Source: Streptomyces agglomeratus
GTDB taxonomy: Bacteria; Actinomycetota; Actinomycetes; Streptomycetales; Streptomycetaceae
Assembly (NCBI RefSeq): GCF_001746415.1
Contig: NZ_MEHJ01000001.1
Span: 7,818,501 to 7,882,500 of the forward strand
Length of the DNA stretch: 64,000 bases
Reading direction: 5' to 3'
Position numbers and translations under genes: made by a program. Each line of letters begins with the position of its first letter. Positions within the stretch are counted from its first letter, which is position 1. Under the pieces are notes generated by a model. It ran no database searches, was not told the DNA's origin, and was given only the letters and a program-made list of their open reading frames with translations. Positions 16,949-25,663 of the stretch are shown in pieces.

Positions 16949-18031
16949 ATGACACAGCTGGACATCGTCGACGTTGGGCACACCTACACGCACGGGGTCG
17001 ATGAGGAGCGGTGGGCGCTCAAGCCACTGGAGCTGACCTTCGAGGCGGGCAAGACCTACGCACTGGTCGGACCGTCGGGCTGCGGCAAGACCACGCTGCT
17101 GAACATCCTGTCCGGGCTGGTCAGACCGTCACAGGGCCAGGTCCTCTTCGACGGTGCGGACGTCACGGCTCTGCCCACGAGGGCGCGCAACATAGCCCAG
17201 GTTTTCCAGTTTCCCGTCATCTACCAGTCGATGACGGTGTACGAGAACCTCGCCTTCCCTCTTCAGTGCCGCCGGTGGGACAAGGCGAGGATCGATGCCA
17301 AGGTCCATCAGGTTGCCGAGGCGCTGGACCTGGACGACCGGCTGAGGCAGCCCGCCCGACGGCTCACCGCCGACGACAAGCAGCTGATCTCGCTCGGCCG
17401 TGGCCTTGTCCGCGATGACGTGGCGGCCGTGCTGATGGACGAGCCGCTGACCGTCATCGACCCACAGCTGAAGCACTCACTGCGGCGCAAGATCCGTGAA
17501 ATCACCGAGCAATTCCGGCCCACAGTGATCTACGTGACCCACGATCAGTACGAAGCAATGAGCGTTGCGCAGGAAGTACTGGTCATGAAAGACGGCCGGG
17601 CGATGCAGCAGGGCACCCCGGAGCAGCTTTTCGAGGCACCCTCTTCGACGTACGTCGGCTACTTCGTCGGATCACCGGCAATGAACTTCCTGACCGTGGA
17701 CAGGGAGGCACGCGGCACCGTCACCCTTGGGGGCCGGCCCCTCGCCGTGGCGTGGGACATTCCGGAGAACGTCGGCGAAGCGCAGGTGGGAATCCGGCCC
17801 GAGTACGTCGAAATCGTCACGGAACCCGGGCCCAATACGTTTCCCGCCACGCTTCGGGGCGTCCGGGACCACGGGCCGCAGCGCGTGCTCGAAATTGAGG
17901 TGGCCGGGCAACTCATCAGGGCGAAGGTGCCGCGGGAGGACGGAGTTCCGGCGAGCGAGGAGTTCCTGGTGCAGCTGCCGCGCGCCAAGACCCTCCCCTA
18001 CGCGGACGGTCGCCTGATACTCCAGTCGTAG
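16949..18031 (+). CDS. ABC transporter ATP-binding protein, GlpT-like, degenerate signature
   Basis: A 360-residue ATPase subunit. Walker A GPSGCGKTT, Walker B VLMDEPLTVID and the switch YVTHDQYEAM are canonical. The LSGGQ signature is replaced by LTADDKQ, which with VFQFPVIY is the hallmark of GlpT-type subunits. Its Walker site would pair with the canonical signature of the GlpS-like partner, leaving a single fully competent ATPase site per dimer. It begins one base after the previous stop and ends the operon, followed by a hairpin. Confidence 0.85.
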   Translation: MTQLDIVDVGHTYTHGVDEERWALKPLELTFEAGKTYALVGPSGCGKTTLLNILSGLVRPSQGQVLFDGADVTALPTRARNIAQVFQFPVIYQSMTVYENLAFPLQCRRWDKARIDAKVHQVAEALDLDDRLRQPARRLTADDKQLISLGRGLVRDDVAAVLMDEPLTVIDPQLKHSLRRKIREITEQFRPTVIYVTHDQYEAMSVAQEVLVMKDGRAMQQGTPEQLFEAPSSTYVGYFVGSPAMNFLTVDREARGTVTLGGRPLAVAWDIPENVGEAQVGIRPEYVEIVTEPGPNTFPATLRGVRDHGPQRVLEIEVAGQLIRAKVPREDGVPASEEFLVQLPRAKTLPYADGRLILQS

Positions 18032-18079
18032 ATCACGTTGTCGAGAGCTGCCGAACGGAAACACCTATGCCGGCGACAA

Positions 18080-18102
18080 GCCACCGGGTTCCCCCCGGTG
18101 GC
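18080..18102 (+). terminator. Terminator-like hairpin after the ABC operon
   Basis: GCCACCGGG (18080-18088) pairs with CCCGGTGGC (18094-18102) over a 5-nt loop, 49 bp after the last stop codon. There is no T-tract, as is common for streptomycete terminators. Confidence 0.6.
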
Positions 18103-18138
18103 CACGGTCGTTGGAAGAGGTGCGGCCTCGAGCAGTCT

Positions 18139-18390
18139 TCAGCCCGTGCGGCATTGAGACCCGGACGGGTGGCGGATGTCGAGGACAAAGCGTTCCGGCG
18201 AGTGGAGCTTGAAGGTGTTGTAGACGGGCTCGGTGTTGAAAGCGGCCCCAAAGGTGACCACTCCTTCGAAGTCGCCCGTCAGAGCGACGCCCTTGAGTGT
18301 GGGCAGCCCAATCTTGACCAGCTTGGGCCCTTTGTGAACCGACTGCCTCGCCTTGTCGTCCGCGATGACGCAGTCGAACAGCGTTCGGGC
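18139..18390 (-). pseudogene. AMIN-like domain fragment
   Basis: The C-terminal part of a longer low-complexity minus-strand frame reads GDFEGVVTFGAAFN then FKLHSPERFVLDIRHPSG. This resembles the end of the AMIN-like beta domain found in streptomycete lipoproteins (aromatic residue, Pro-Xaa-Arg, hydrophobic-Val-Val-Asp-hydrophobic-Xaa-His). No signal peptide or N-terminal half is visible. I treat it as a remnant. The family assignment is tentative. Confidence 0.4.
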
Positions 18391-18448
18391 TCCGGATGAT
18401 GCGGACGGCACCCCCCGAACCGTGCTAAAACCGACCAGGGTTCGCGCC

Positions 18449-18829
18449 TCATCGGTTGCGCCCCCCAGCCGGGGGAGGTCTCGGGGGGCGCAGCGGAGGG
18501 GGGCAGGTGGTATCGGGGCGGTGGAACACCTCGGTCGGTCGCCAGGGTTCTGGCGCCGGTGGGAGCTTGCTGAACGACGGGAGGGGGACTCGATTCGCCC
18601 GTGCTGCTGCATCCTCGCCGGTCTCCTGGGCGGCGGTCGTGAAGTCCTCGGCAACGCCGACCGGCACCCACTGGTGCCCGTCCCATTCCTGGATGCCGCG
18701 CGGGGCGTGAGGGTCGACGTGGGTTCCCTGCTCCATCTGGTCGCCGAGCGGGGCGGGCCTGCGCTCCCCGCGCGCGGGTCGGCGCCCCTCGCGGCGTTCC
18801 GCCCACTGCTCAAGGGGCTCGTCGTCCAT
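18449..18829 (-). CDS. Small hydrophilic streptomycete protein (DUF6087-like)
   Basis: A 126-residue product starting at the ATG of MDDEPLEQWAERREGRRP. It has the WAxRRExRRP motif at the N-terminus and IQEWDGHQWVPVGVAED around residue 65, which together look like the DUF6087 family of uncharacterised streptomycete proteins. The C-terminal third is proline-rich and may be out of frame relative to the family. It follows the decayed methyltransferase gene on the same strand with a short gap. Its function is unknown. Confidence 0.5.
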   Translation of the reverse strand: MDDEPLEQWAERREGRRPARGERRPAPLGDQMEQGTHVDPHAPRGIQEWDGHQWVPVGVAEDFTTAAQETGEDAAARANRVPLPSFSKLPPAPEPWRPTEVFHRPDTTCPPPLRPPRPPPAGGRNR

Positions 18830-18889
18830 GCGGTGCTCCCTCCTCGTTGGCCCGTCCAGTCTGCCGCGTCGGCGTGGTGGCGGGGAACC

Positions 18890-19967
18890 TGCCGCCAGGG
18901 TCTCAGCGTTGCCGTCCACCCCCCTCGTGTCAGTGTGGTCGTGCCGTCAGGGCTGATAATGACGCGGGCTCCATAGACGGGCAGTTCCCCGTGCTGCAGC
19001 CACCACGATCGGATGTTGTTGAGCTCGTCATACAGGGCGGCGCGGGCCGCACTGGTGCACAGTCGCGGTCTGCTCTCCCGGCCTGGTGCACGCCCGCGCC
19101 CAGGACCCGTCCGCGTGCAGCATCCACGCCATGCGGCTGCCGTCGTCACTGATGCCGGCGCGGTGCTCGATGCCGGGGACCGTGAGTGAGAGCATCGACC
19201 ACACCTCCCAGGCCTGCATGACGTTGAGCACGGGGAAGGGCGACCGGGTGACCTCCTCTCCTTTGTGGTCAACGGCCTGGGCGAACACCTCGTTCAACGC
19301 GGGCGGGTAGTCGTTGCCGGCGCGGGGGGTCATGAACGATCCGCGGTCCCATTCGACGCGGCCCCTGGCGCCGCCGTCGTCGGTCTTGTCCGCGGTGACA
19401 ATCAGACCGGTGCCCGCGATGGTGGTCACCAGGCGTCCGCCGCGTCGAGCGCGGCTAGCCACGAGGCGGGGATGCGGGGCATCGACACGATCCGGTCGAA
19501 AGTGCCGGGCAGCTCGTCCGCGCCAGCGTCCGCGGTGACCACTGCCGGGTGCCAGCCGATCCGGCCGAGCCGTTCAGCGGCGGCCTCGGTCAGGTACGGG
19601 TCGACGTCCAGCGTGGTCACCAAATCGTCGCCGAGTCGCCGGCAGGCGAGGGCGGCGCTGTACCCGTCACGACCAGGCTGGGGAGGGTGGAGGATGACGT
19701 GGGGTGTCCGGTGACGGGTTTGCCGATGTTGGCGTGGTCGGCGTGCACAGGACCGATGCGGGTCACGAGCGTGGTGTCCGAGTAGGCGGCCGTCGCCCAC
19801 GTCTGTTCGTCGGCCGGGCCGTCGATGGCCGTCCACCCGTGCTCGCCGGGGGTGAACCAGCGCTCGACCAGGGGGTGCCGGGGCGTCTCCCTGATCGGTA
19901 CCCCCTGGTCCGATCCCGGGTGCGCGATGGTGGCGGCGAGCGCGGCCGCGTACGGCTTCCAGTCCAT
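18890..19967 (-). pseudogene. Graspetide-system PIMT-like methyltransferase, several frameshifts
   Basis: Read across three frames on the minus strand, the pieces give an N-terminus MDWKPYAAALAATIAHPGS and HPLVERWFTP, then LPSLVV. A Rossmann methyltransferase core follows (SAALACRRLGDDLVTTLDVD), then LVTTIAGTGLIVTADKT, VMQAWEVWSML and finally LTRGGWTATL. This order matches the protein-isoaspartate-methyltransferase-like enzyme that accompanies ATP-grasp peptide maturases in streptomycetes. Frame breaks lie near 19050, 19430 and 19660. The start codon overlaps the ATP-grasp stop (ATGA). The locus is inactive unless these are sequencing errors. Confidence 0.6.
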
Positions 19968-20429
19968 CAGGTGACTCCTTGAAGATCATCGGCGATGGCC
20001 TCGGCGATCGGCAGACCAGTTGCGCCCTGTATCCAGTTCCATTGGCCACACGGGTTGACCTCCAGGAACGTCCAACGCCCGTCGGGGCCCACGATGAAGT
20101 CTGCCGCGCCGTAGCGCAGTTGCAGCCGCTCCATCAGGCGTCGCACTCCGGCGGCCACGGGCTCGGGGATCTCGGTGGTGACGTAGGTCAGGGACCCGTA
20201 GTCGCTGCGCCAGTCCTCATGGGCGGCTTCGCTGCCGGCGTGGATCGCGGCGGCGAACATACGCTCGCCGACCACCGTGAGACGGACCTCGTGCTCCTTG
20301 CTGACCCAGGCCTGGAAGAGGTGCGCGGTGGTGTCGATCCCCCGCAGGTCGTCCAGGTCCTGGCTGCAAGCGCTGGGTGTATACGGACTTGAGCTGATCG
20401 TCCTCGATGAGCACGGGGGAGGCGACCGG
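19967..20429 (-). pseudogene. C-terminal fragment of ATP-grasp graspetide maturase
   Basis: The minus-strand frame gives DDLRGIDTTAHLFQAWV, VRLTVVGERMFAAAIHAGSE, WTFLEVNPCGQWNWI and a final amphipathic helix. FLEVNPCGQW is the Mg/ATP-binding signature of the ATP-grasp ligases that make omega-ester or omega-amide links in graspetides (TgmB type). A one-base shift occurs near 20360, and everything N-terminal is cut off by the IS3 element beginning at 20430. No precursor peptide gene is visible on the far side of the IS. Confidence 0.65.
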
Positions 20430-21703
20430 TGAGGTTCCCCTCGTAGCGTGGAGTCCGTGACAGCAGGGGATGCTGGTTGTCATGGCGGAGAAGCGTCGAG
20501 TGTTCACGGCGGAGTTTCGTGAGGGGGCGGTACGCATCGTGACGGAGCCCGGGAAGCCGGTCCCCGAGGTCGCGGAGGACCTGGGGATCAACGAGACGAC
20601 GCTGGCGAGCTGGGTCTCGCGGGCGAAGCGGGCCGGGAAGGCGACCGTCGAGGACAGGGACGCGTTGATCGTGCGGCTGACGTCGGAGAATGCGGCGTTG
20701 AAGAAGGAGAACAAGGGACTGGGGGATGGAGCGTGATGTCCTCAAACGCTGCATGGTCCTGTGGGTGAAGTAGCCGTGGCGGACCCGGCCGCTGTGGCCG
20801 GGGTGATCAGCGACAACAGGACCGAGCACGGCATCCCGCACACCGTCTCGTGCCGCGCCCTGAGCGTGAGCGAGTCGTGGTTCTACAAGTGGCGCGACCG
20901 GCGGCCCACCGGACGTGAACAGCGGCGACAGCATCTGGCCGACAGATCTTCACCGAGTCCGGCGGGACCTACGGATCACCGAAGACTTCCGTCCTGCTGG
21001 TCCGAAAGGGCTGGCGCATCTCGGTGCACACCGTTGCGAAGCTGATGGCCGAACTCGGCCTCGTCGCCTGGGTGGTCAGACGCCGAAGCGGGCTGACCAG
21101 GCCGGGGAAGCGGCCGGCCGCACCGGACTTCGTCAAGCGGGACTTCACCGCCGAGGAACCCGATCTCGTCTGGGCGGGCGATATGACGGAAATCGTCACC
21201 GAGAAGGGCAAGCTCTACCTCGCCACGGTCATCGACCAGTTCTCCCGGCGCCTGCTCGGCTACGCGATGGGCTCCCACCACGACGCGGACCTGGTCGTGG
21301 CGGCGCTGCACATGGCAGCGGCCACCCGGCGGTGACGTCCGTGGCGTGATCTTCCATAGCGATCGCGGCAGCGAGCGAGTACACGTCCCGGAAGTTCGCC
21401 CGCGCCTGCCGCCGACTGGGCGTGACGCGGTCCATGGGCCGGGTCGGCTCGTGCTTCGACAACGCCGTCAGCGAGGCGTTCAACAGCGTCCTCAAAGTCG
21501 AGTACGTCCACCGGCACACGTTCCGCACCCGCACCGAGGCCCGGAACAAAGTCGCCACCTGGATCACCGACTTCTACAACGCCCGCCGACTACACAGCGT
21601 GTGCGGGTTCAAGAGCCCGATCGACTACGAGAACGAGTACCGAGCCGGCCTCACCGTGGGACTGGCAGCATAGGAAGGACTCCACAGTTCGAGGGATTTA
21701 CAC
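20430..21703 (+). mobile_element. IS3-family element with frameshifted transposase
   Basis: OrfA (20470-20736) encodes a helix-turn-helix protein (MAEKRRVFTAEFREGAVRIV) with a leucine-zipper end. OrfB pieces follow in three frames: VSESWFYKWRDR, then DLVWAGDMTEIVTEKGKLYL with the first catalytic Asp, then VIFHSDRGSE and SMGRVGSCFDNAVSEAFNS with the later Asp and Glu, ending at 21673. At least two frameshifts split OrfB. Imperfect terminal inverted repeats share GTGGAGTCC: 20430-20455 on the left and 21679-21703 on the right. It is inserted in the ATP-grasp maturase gene. Confidence 0.8.
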
Positions 21704-21868
21704 TCACCACAACACGGGGGCGCTCGGCCCCGCGCAGCCTGGGGGCGAATCCTTCGCGCTCCCCCTCAAGGGGGTGTTTCAACTAAGACGTGTCATATGG
21801 ATGTGGATCGGGTTGCTTCGATGGCTGCACTCTCGCGATCTGGCGAGATACGAGGAAAGGACACATCC

Positions 21869-22453
21869 ATGTCTCTGCATCGTCCTGCACTGGCCTTCGC
21901 AACGTTCGTGTTGACGCTGGCTGGCCTCACCGCAGCCAGCGTGGCCCCCGCCTCCGCAGCCCCCAATCCCGACCGGGACATCGTCAACAAGATGAGCGGA
22001 GGGCGCCTGGCCTTGTTGAGCAACAGCACCGGGGAGGGCGCCCCCGCCATCACGCTGCGCGACCCCGCCTGGAACTACAGCACCGAGAGCTGGGAGGCCG
22101 ACTTCTCGGCCTGGGGGGCAGACGCACCCAACACGTACACAGCCACGTTCAAGAACGAGGCCGCGAACAAGTGCCTCCAGCCCAGCTCCGCCACGCCTGC
22201 ACGGGGGACCACCATCGTCGTCAAGACGTGCGATGGATCCCAGCTCCAGAAGTGGAGCCTGATTCGCGAAATGGCCGGCGACACGCACACCGGCTGGTGG
22301 ATCTACCGCCCCATGGTTAACAAGGATCTGGCGATGTCCCTGAACCGCTACAACGACGGCAGCTGGGACAGCCTGAACCTCAACTACGCGCAGCCGAGTT
22401 CGGACCGCCTGTGGCGGCTGGCAGCCAACAACTCGCCGGTCGCCAACAGCTGA
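21869..22453 (+). CDS. Secreted ricin-type lectin domain protein
   Basis: A 194-residue exported protein. The signal peptide spans residues 1-31 (MSLHRPALAF, hydrophobic core, SVAPASAA cleavage region). The mature part contains a beta-trefoil repeat with KCLQPSS, TIVVKTCDGSQLQKW (the QxW motif of ricin B-type carbohydrate-binding domains) and a second SDRLWRL repeat. It probably binds cell-wall or environmental glycans. GAGGAAAGG lies upstream of the ATG. It is the only intact gene in the surrounding decayed segment, lying immediately right of the IS3 element. Confidence 0.7.
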   Translation: MSLHRPALAFATFVLTLAGLTAASVAPASAAPNPDRDIVNKMSGGRLALLSNSTGEGAPAITLRDPAWNYSTESWEADFSAWGADAPNTYTATFKNEAANKCLQPSSATPARGTTIVVKTCDGSQLQKWSLIREMAGDTHTGWWIYRPMVNKDLAMSLNRYNDGSWDSLNLNYAQPSSDRLWRLAANNSPVANS

Positions 22454-22670
22454 TAACGCCGCGACAGAGCAGGACACAGTCCTCGCGGTCATCGTCCTTT
22501 CGATCACCGGCAACAGTGCCTACCTGGCCCCTGTCATTGCGATCGGCACCTCTGCCACTGCCGTCGGCCGCACCGGGTCAGCATTCGCAGCAGGCGCTAA
22601 CGCGCCAGGCCTGGGCGGAGACGTCGCTTGGGCCGAAGCTCGGCCGTAAGGGTGTTTGCCGCACAGCAGC
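22454..22670. other. Degenerate coding remnant
   Basis: A plus-strand frame directly after the lectin stop reads a hydrophobic stretch (VLAVIVLSITGNSAYLAPV) with no start codon and ends at about 22650. It may be leftover membrane-protein sequence. I cannot name it. Confidence 0.2.
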
Positions 22671-22673
22671 GGA

Positions 22674-22707
22674 ACGGCTCCGCCCTCGGGAGAGGGGGAG
22701 CCGTTTT
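22674..22707 (+). terminator. Rho-independent terminator
   Basis: ACGGCTCC (22674-22681) and GGAGCCGT (22697-22704) form an 8-bp stem, extended by C/G pairs, followed by TTTT on the plus strand. It ends transcription from the lectin side. Confidence 0.7.
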
Positions 22708-22727
22708 CCGTCCGGGGTGAGATTGTG

Positions 22728-23006
22728 TCAGGTGTGGCTGTGGTGGCGCTTGTTGCCGGTGACCAGTCGGTAGACAGCGAGGAGGATGACCGAGCCGATG
22801 ATGGCAGCGATTCAGGTGGAGAGGTCGAAGAAGCCATCGATGGAGTCGACTCCGAAGATGACCTTGCCGAGAAAGCCGCCGAGCAGGCCGCCCGCGATAC
22901 CGATGAGCATGGTGATGATGACGCCGCCCGGGTCCTTGCCGGGCATCAGCGCCTTGGCGACGGAGCCCGCGAGCAGACCAATGAGGATCCAAGCCAGAAT
23001 GCCCAT
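22728..23006 (-). pseudogene. GlsB/YeaQ/YmgE stress membrane protein with a nonsense codon
   Basis: The first 64 residues (MGILAWILIGLLAGSVAKAL, GGVIITMLIGIAGGLLGGFLG, FFDLST) are a typical small transglycosylase-associated membrane protein. The family normally continues with Trp-Ile-Ala-Ala-Ile-Ile-Gly-Ser and a third helix. Here the Trp codon is TGA, and the same frame then reads IAAIIGSVILLAVYRLVTGN to the natural end at 22728. A single TGG-to-TGA change thus removes the last transmembrane helix. The protein may persist as a two-helix form. Confidence 0.7.
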
Positions 23007-23468
23007 GATAGAGCGGCCCGATGACCGGGCTGATGTCCTCCGGCTCGAAGCTCGCGGCAGTCGCGGTCAGCTCCGCCACCCGGATCGACGGGACGCTCTT
23101 GAGGACGACGTCGTTCGTGGGCATGTGCCCCTCACTCTCGATCGACCGGAGTCTTGCCTCGACCTGCACCAGCCGCGCCGCCGCCGCGGTCATCGTGGCC
23201 TCCAGCTCGGCCCTCCGCAGCTGTAGCATGCCGCGCAGTTCCTCGGTGGTGACCTTTTCGTCCAGGATGTCCTGGACCTGCTGGAGGGTGAACCCCAGCT
23301 CCTTGAGCGCGATGACGCGGTTGAGACGGGCCAGCTGGGCGGCCGTGTAGTGGCGGTAGCCGGTGGCAGGGTCGACGTGGGCCGGGCGCAGAGGCCGGTC
23401 GCGTCGTAGTGACGCAGCATCCGGACCGATACGCGGCCGTGCCGGGCGAAGTCTCCGATGGTGAACAT
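23007..23468 (-). pseudogene. MerR-family regulator, frameshifted and C-terminally truncated
   Basis: The ATG at 23468 begins MFTIGDFARHGRVSVRMLRHYD, the winged helix-turn-helix of MerR regulators. A one-base deletion near 23390 shifts the frame. The continuation (helix-turn-helix wing, RVIALKELGF-like helix, then MLQLRRAELEATM coiled coil) is in the next frame. The downstream effector-binding (GyrI-like) domain starts as SIRVAELTATAASFEPEDI and stops abruptly at the start codon of the GlsB remnant, so about 110 residues are deleted. Confidence 0.65.
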
Positions 23469-23602
23469 GATGTCTCCGAGTTCAGCACCTGACACGGTGT
23501 GAGGGTCAACAAGCCACCTCCCGCCCGGCTGGCTGACAGCGACTCGAGCGTCGGCCAAGTGAGGGGCCCGTCAGACAGAGTGACCACGTGCGACATCCTC
23601 CT

Positions 23603-24105
23603 TCAGTGTGCGGCTTCCAGAGCGGCGCGCCATACCGGGCTGTCCACGTAGTGGTTGTCGAAGCGCTCGGAAGACTCTGCTATCTCCTGCGGGCTCGCCT
23701 CACCGCGCATCACCCGGCCGAGCAGCCGGAGATAGTCGAAGCGTGGCATGCCGGGCGTGAAGACGAACAACACGTCGGCCTCGCGCCGGGCGCCGCCGCG
23801 AAAGCGTGCGGAGTGCGCGGCGGTACGAGCAGAAGGTCGCCCTCATCCAGGATCTTCACCTCGTCGTCGACAAGCACCTGAAGAGAGCCGCCGATGACGA
23901 AGAACAGCTCCGAGGCACGGGTGTGAAAGTGCGCCGGGGCACCCACAGCGCCCTTGGCGAACTGCGAGCGGTAGCTGGTGAGCGAGCTGCCATCCGTGCC
24001 GCAGTCGGCCAGCAGCGTCATCACACTGCTCGGGTCACTCGTGGTCTCGGCGGTAGCGGCGCGAGTCAGAACCGGTGTCAGTGCGGGGGTGTCGGCGGCG
24101 TTCAT
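23603..24105 (-). pseudogene. Cupin-domain protein with a C-terminal frameshift
   Basis: The N-terminal 115 residues form a complete cupin barrel: HFHTRASELFFVIGGSLQVLVDD carries metal-binding His and Glu residues, and GDLLLVPPRTPHAF carries the second His. One base is missing near 23790. The next frame continues DVLFVFTPGMPRFDYLRLLG and ends at LEAAH just before 23603. The fold is that of small quercetinase-like or storage cupins with a C-terminal helical tail. Function is unknown. Confidence 0.65.
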
Positions 24106-24299
24106 AGTCGTACTCCCTGTGCTGAGCTGCGGCTTCGGGCGTCTCCCGGGGCCTTGTGCTGATCAATCTATGCCAGCAAGAGACCCACCTCATGGTGCAT
24201 TCTGACGTCCAGATCATGGGTCAATTCTGTGTCCGGGCGCCAGCCCCAGTCGTGGCCGAGGCCTCCAGGCGCAGCACCGCGAACGCCCGTACTCAAGGC

Positions 24300-24640
24300 C
24301 GACAGTCAGCGGTTGCCGCGTTGGCGGCGGTCGACGGCTCCCACATCCGGGCGTTACAAGGGGCACCAAGACGGGATGAAACCCTGTTGACCGGGGCAGA
24401 ACCGGCAGCAAACACCACCTGATCACCGACGCCAAGTTCGACGGCTACCGGTGCTTGCTCTTCACCCCGGCCCGGCCGGGCGGGCCGACGCTCCTGCAGT
24501 CGCGGTGCGGATCGCTGATCCGGCGCCACTTCCCCGACCTGGCCGCCGCCGCGCGCCAGTTCCCGTACGGCCTGGTCCTCGACGGCGAAGTCGTCTTGTT
24601 GTCTGGGGACCGCCTCTCCTTTGAGGCGCTCCAGCGCTGG
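24300..24640 (+). pseudogene. IS5 transposase fragment joined to an ATP-dependent DNA ligase fragment
   Basis: The left half reads AVDGSHIRAL and, after a shift, the GSKHHLITDA stretch of an IS5 transposase. The right half continues without a break as AKFDGYRCLLFTP, QSRCGSLIRRHFPDL and LDGEVVLLSGDRLSFEALQR, the adenylation core of an LigD-type ATP-dependent DNA ligase including the catalytic Lys in KFDGYR. The junction is at about 24428. The ligase has no N-terminus and stops after about 75 residues. Confidence 0.6.
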
Positions 24641-24854
24641 CCGAACGGTCGCCCCCCAGCATCTGGCGGTCGGCGAGTGGACGCGATACGGCCTGACTCC
24701 CACCTCCCCGCCGTTGTGGTCGGCGAGCAACACGGACGACTGGCGACGCGACTACGCGAACGAGCCGGTACGCCTGAGCATCACCGCCAGGTCGAAGGGC
24801 AGCGAGTGGATCGTGCCGCTGGAAGTCCCCGTCACCATCGAGAGCGGCTCGTGA
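24641..24854 (+). pseudogene. Unassigned protein C-terminus
   Basis: The reading frame gives LAVGEWTRYGLTPTSPPLW, NTDDWRRDYANEPVRLSI and a beta-rich ending (SEWIVPLEVPVTIESGS). It looks like genuine protein sequence and ends in a proper stop, but its upstream part is missing where the ligase fragment begins. I do not recognise the family. Confidence 0.35.
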
Positions 24855-24926
24855 CCGCCGCCCGGCCCCTCGCTGTAGCGGCCGCGCCCTGGTCCGGCGC
24901 CTGACCACAGGCCCGACCACGGCAGG

Positions 24927-25330
24927 TCAGGAGTCGGTGATGTGGTCGAAGCCGCTCAGCATCGGCGTCAGCTCCTGAGCACACCCGCACAGTGTGCATA
25001 GCCGCGTCCCCGGGTTTTCCGCGACGTTCAAGGCGTGCTCCACATCGAGCATCGGCGCGCCCTGCGGTGCCTCCTCGCAGTCCGGCGCGTGCAGCACACC
25101 CCGGGCCGGGCCCCGCCCCTCGCGCACCTTCGCCAGCACCCATCCCGAAGCCGGCGCTCCCCGAGCACCTCGCGGACCGCCGACCGCGGCGACGGCTCCA
25201 GCCGCTCGGTGGCGACCTGGCGTAGTCGACGCCGTCGACCGGGCGCACATGGTCGGGAGCCCGGACCCACCCCCGGTACTCCGCCGCCTCCACACCGCCC
25301 TCCAACTGGTGGAGACGCAGTATTCGGAGG
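24927..25330 (-). pseudogene. Uncharacterised streptomycete protein (DUF6233-like), two frameshifts
   Basis: Pieces in three minus-strand frames assemble as YRGWVRAPDHVRPVDGVDY, then VATERLEPSPRSAVREVLGE, then GWVLAKVREGRGPARGVLHA. The C-terminus has APDCEEA and LCTLCGCAQELTPML. The last part, with a His-Xaa-Pro-Asp-Cys motif and a C-xx-C pair, resembles the C-terminal zinc-ribbon-like tail of DUF6233 proteins. Frame breaks are near 25220 and 25140. Function is unknown. Confidence 0.45.
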
Positions 25331-25663
25331 GTGCGGTATTCGACGTCTGCTCATCCGTTGGTCCTGCGGGGCACGGCTGTCGGTATCGGCCAGTCATAGC
25401 CGCTGAGAAGCAACCGAGTGTCGAGAAAAGAACTTCGGGTGCGGTTGTCGCACGGCACCCTGACAGCGAACCGGCGTGCTCGAACTACGGCCCATCGGAA
25501 CCGATTCCGGAGTTCCTCGCAGACCTCCGAACGCTCGCCGTCGACGCCCTGGACCAAGTGGTAGGTCGCGCTGTGGAGCGGGTTGGTCAGAGCCGGACGA
25601 TGAGGAGGGCGATGGATGTGCATAACCGCAGGTGGTGCTCGGGATCTGATCACGCTGGGCATC
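25331..25663. other. Stretch without a recognised gene
   Basis: A minus-strand frame (25351-25662) is open but has no family resemblance or ribosome site that I can support. I see no repeats or hairpins. Confidence 0.2.
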
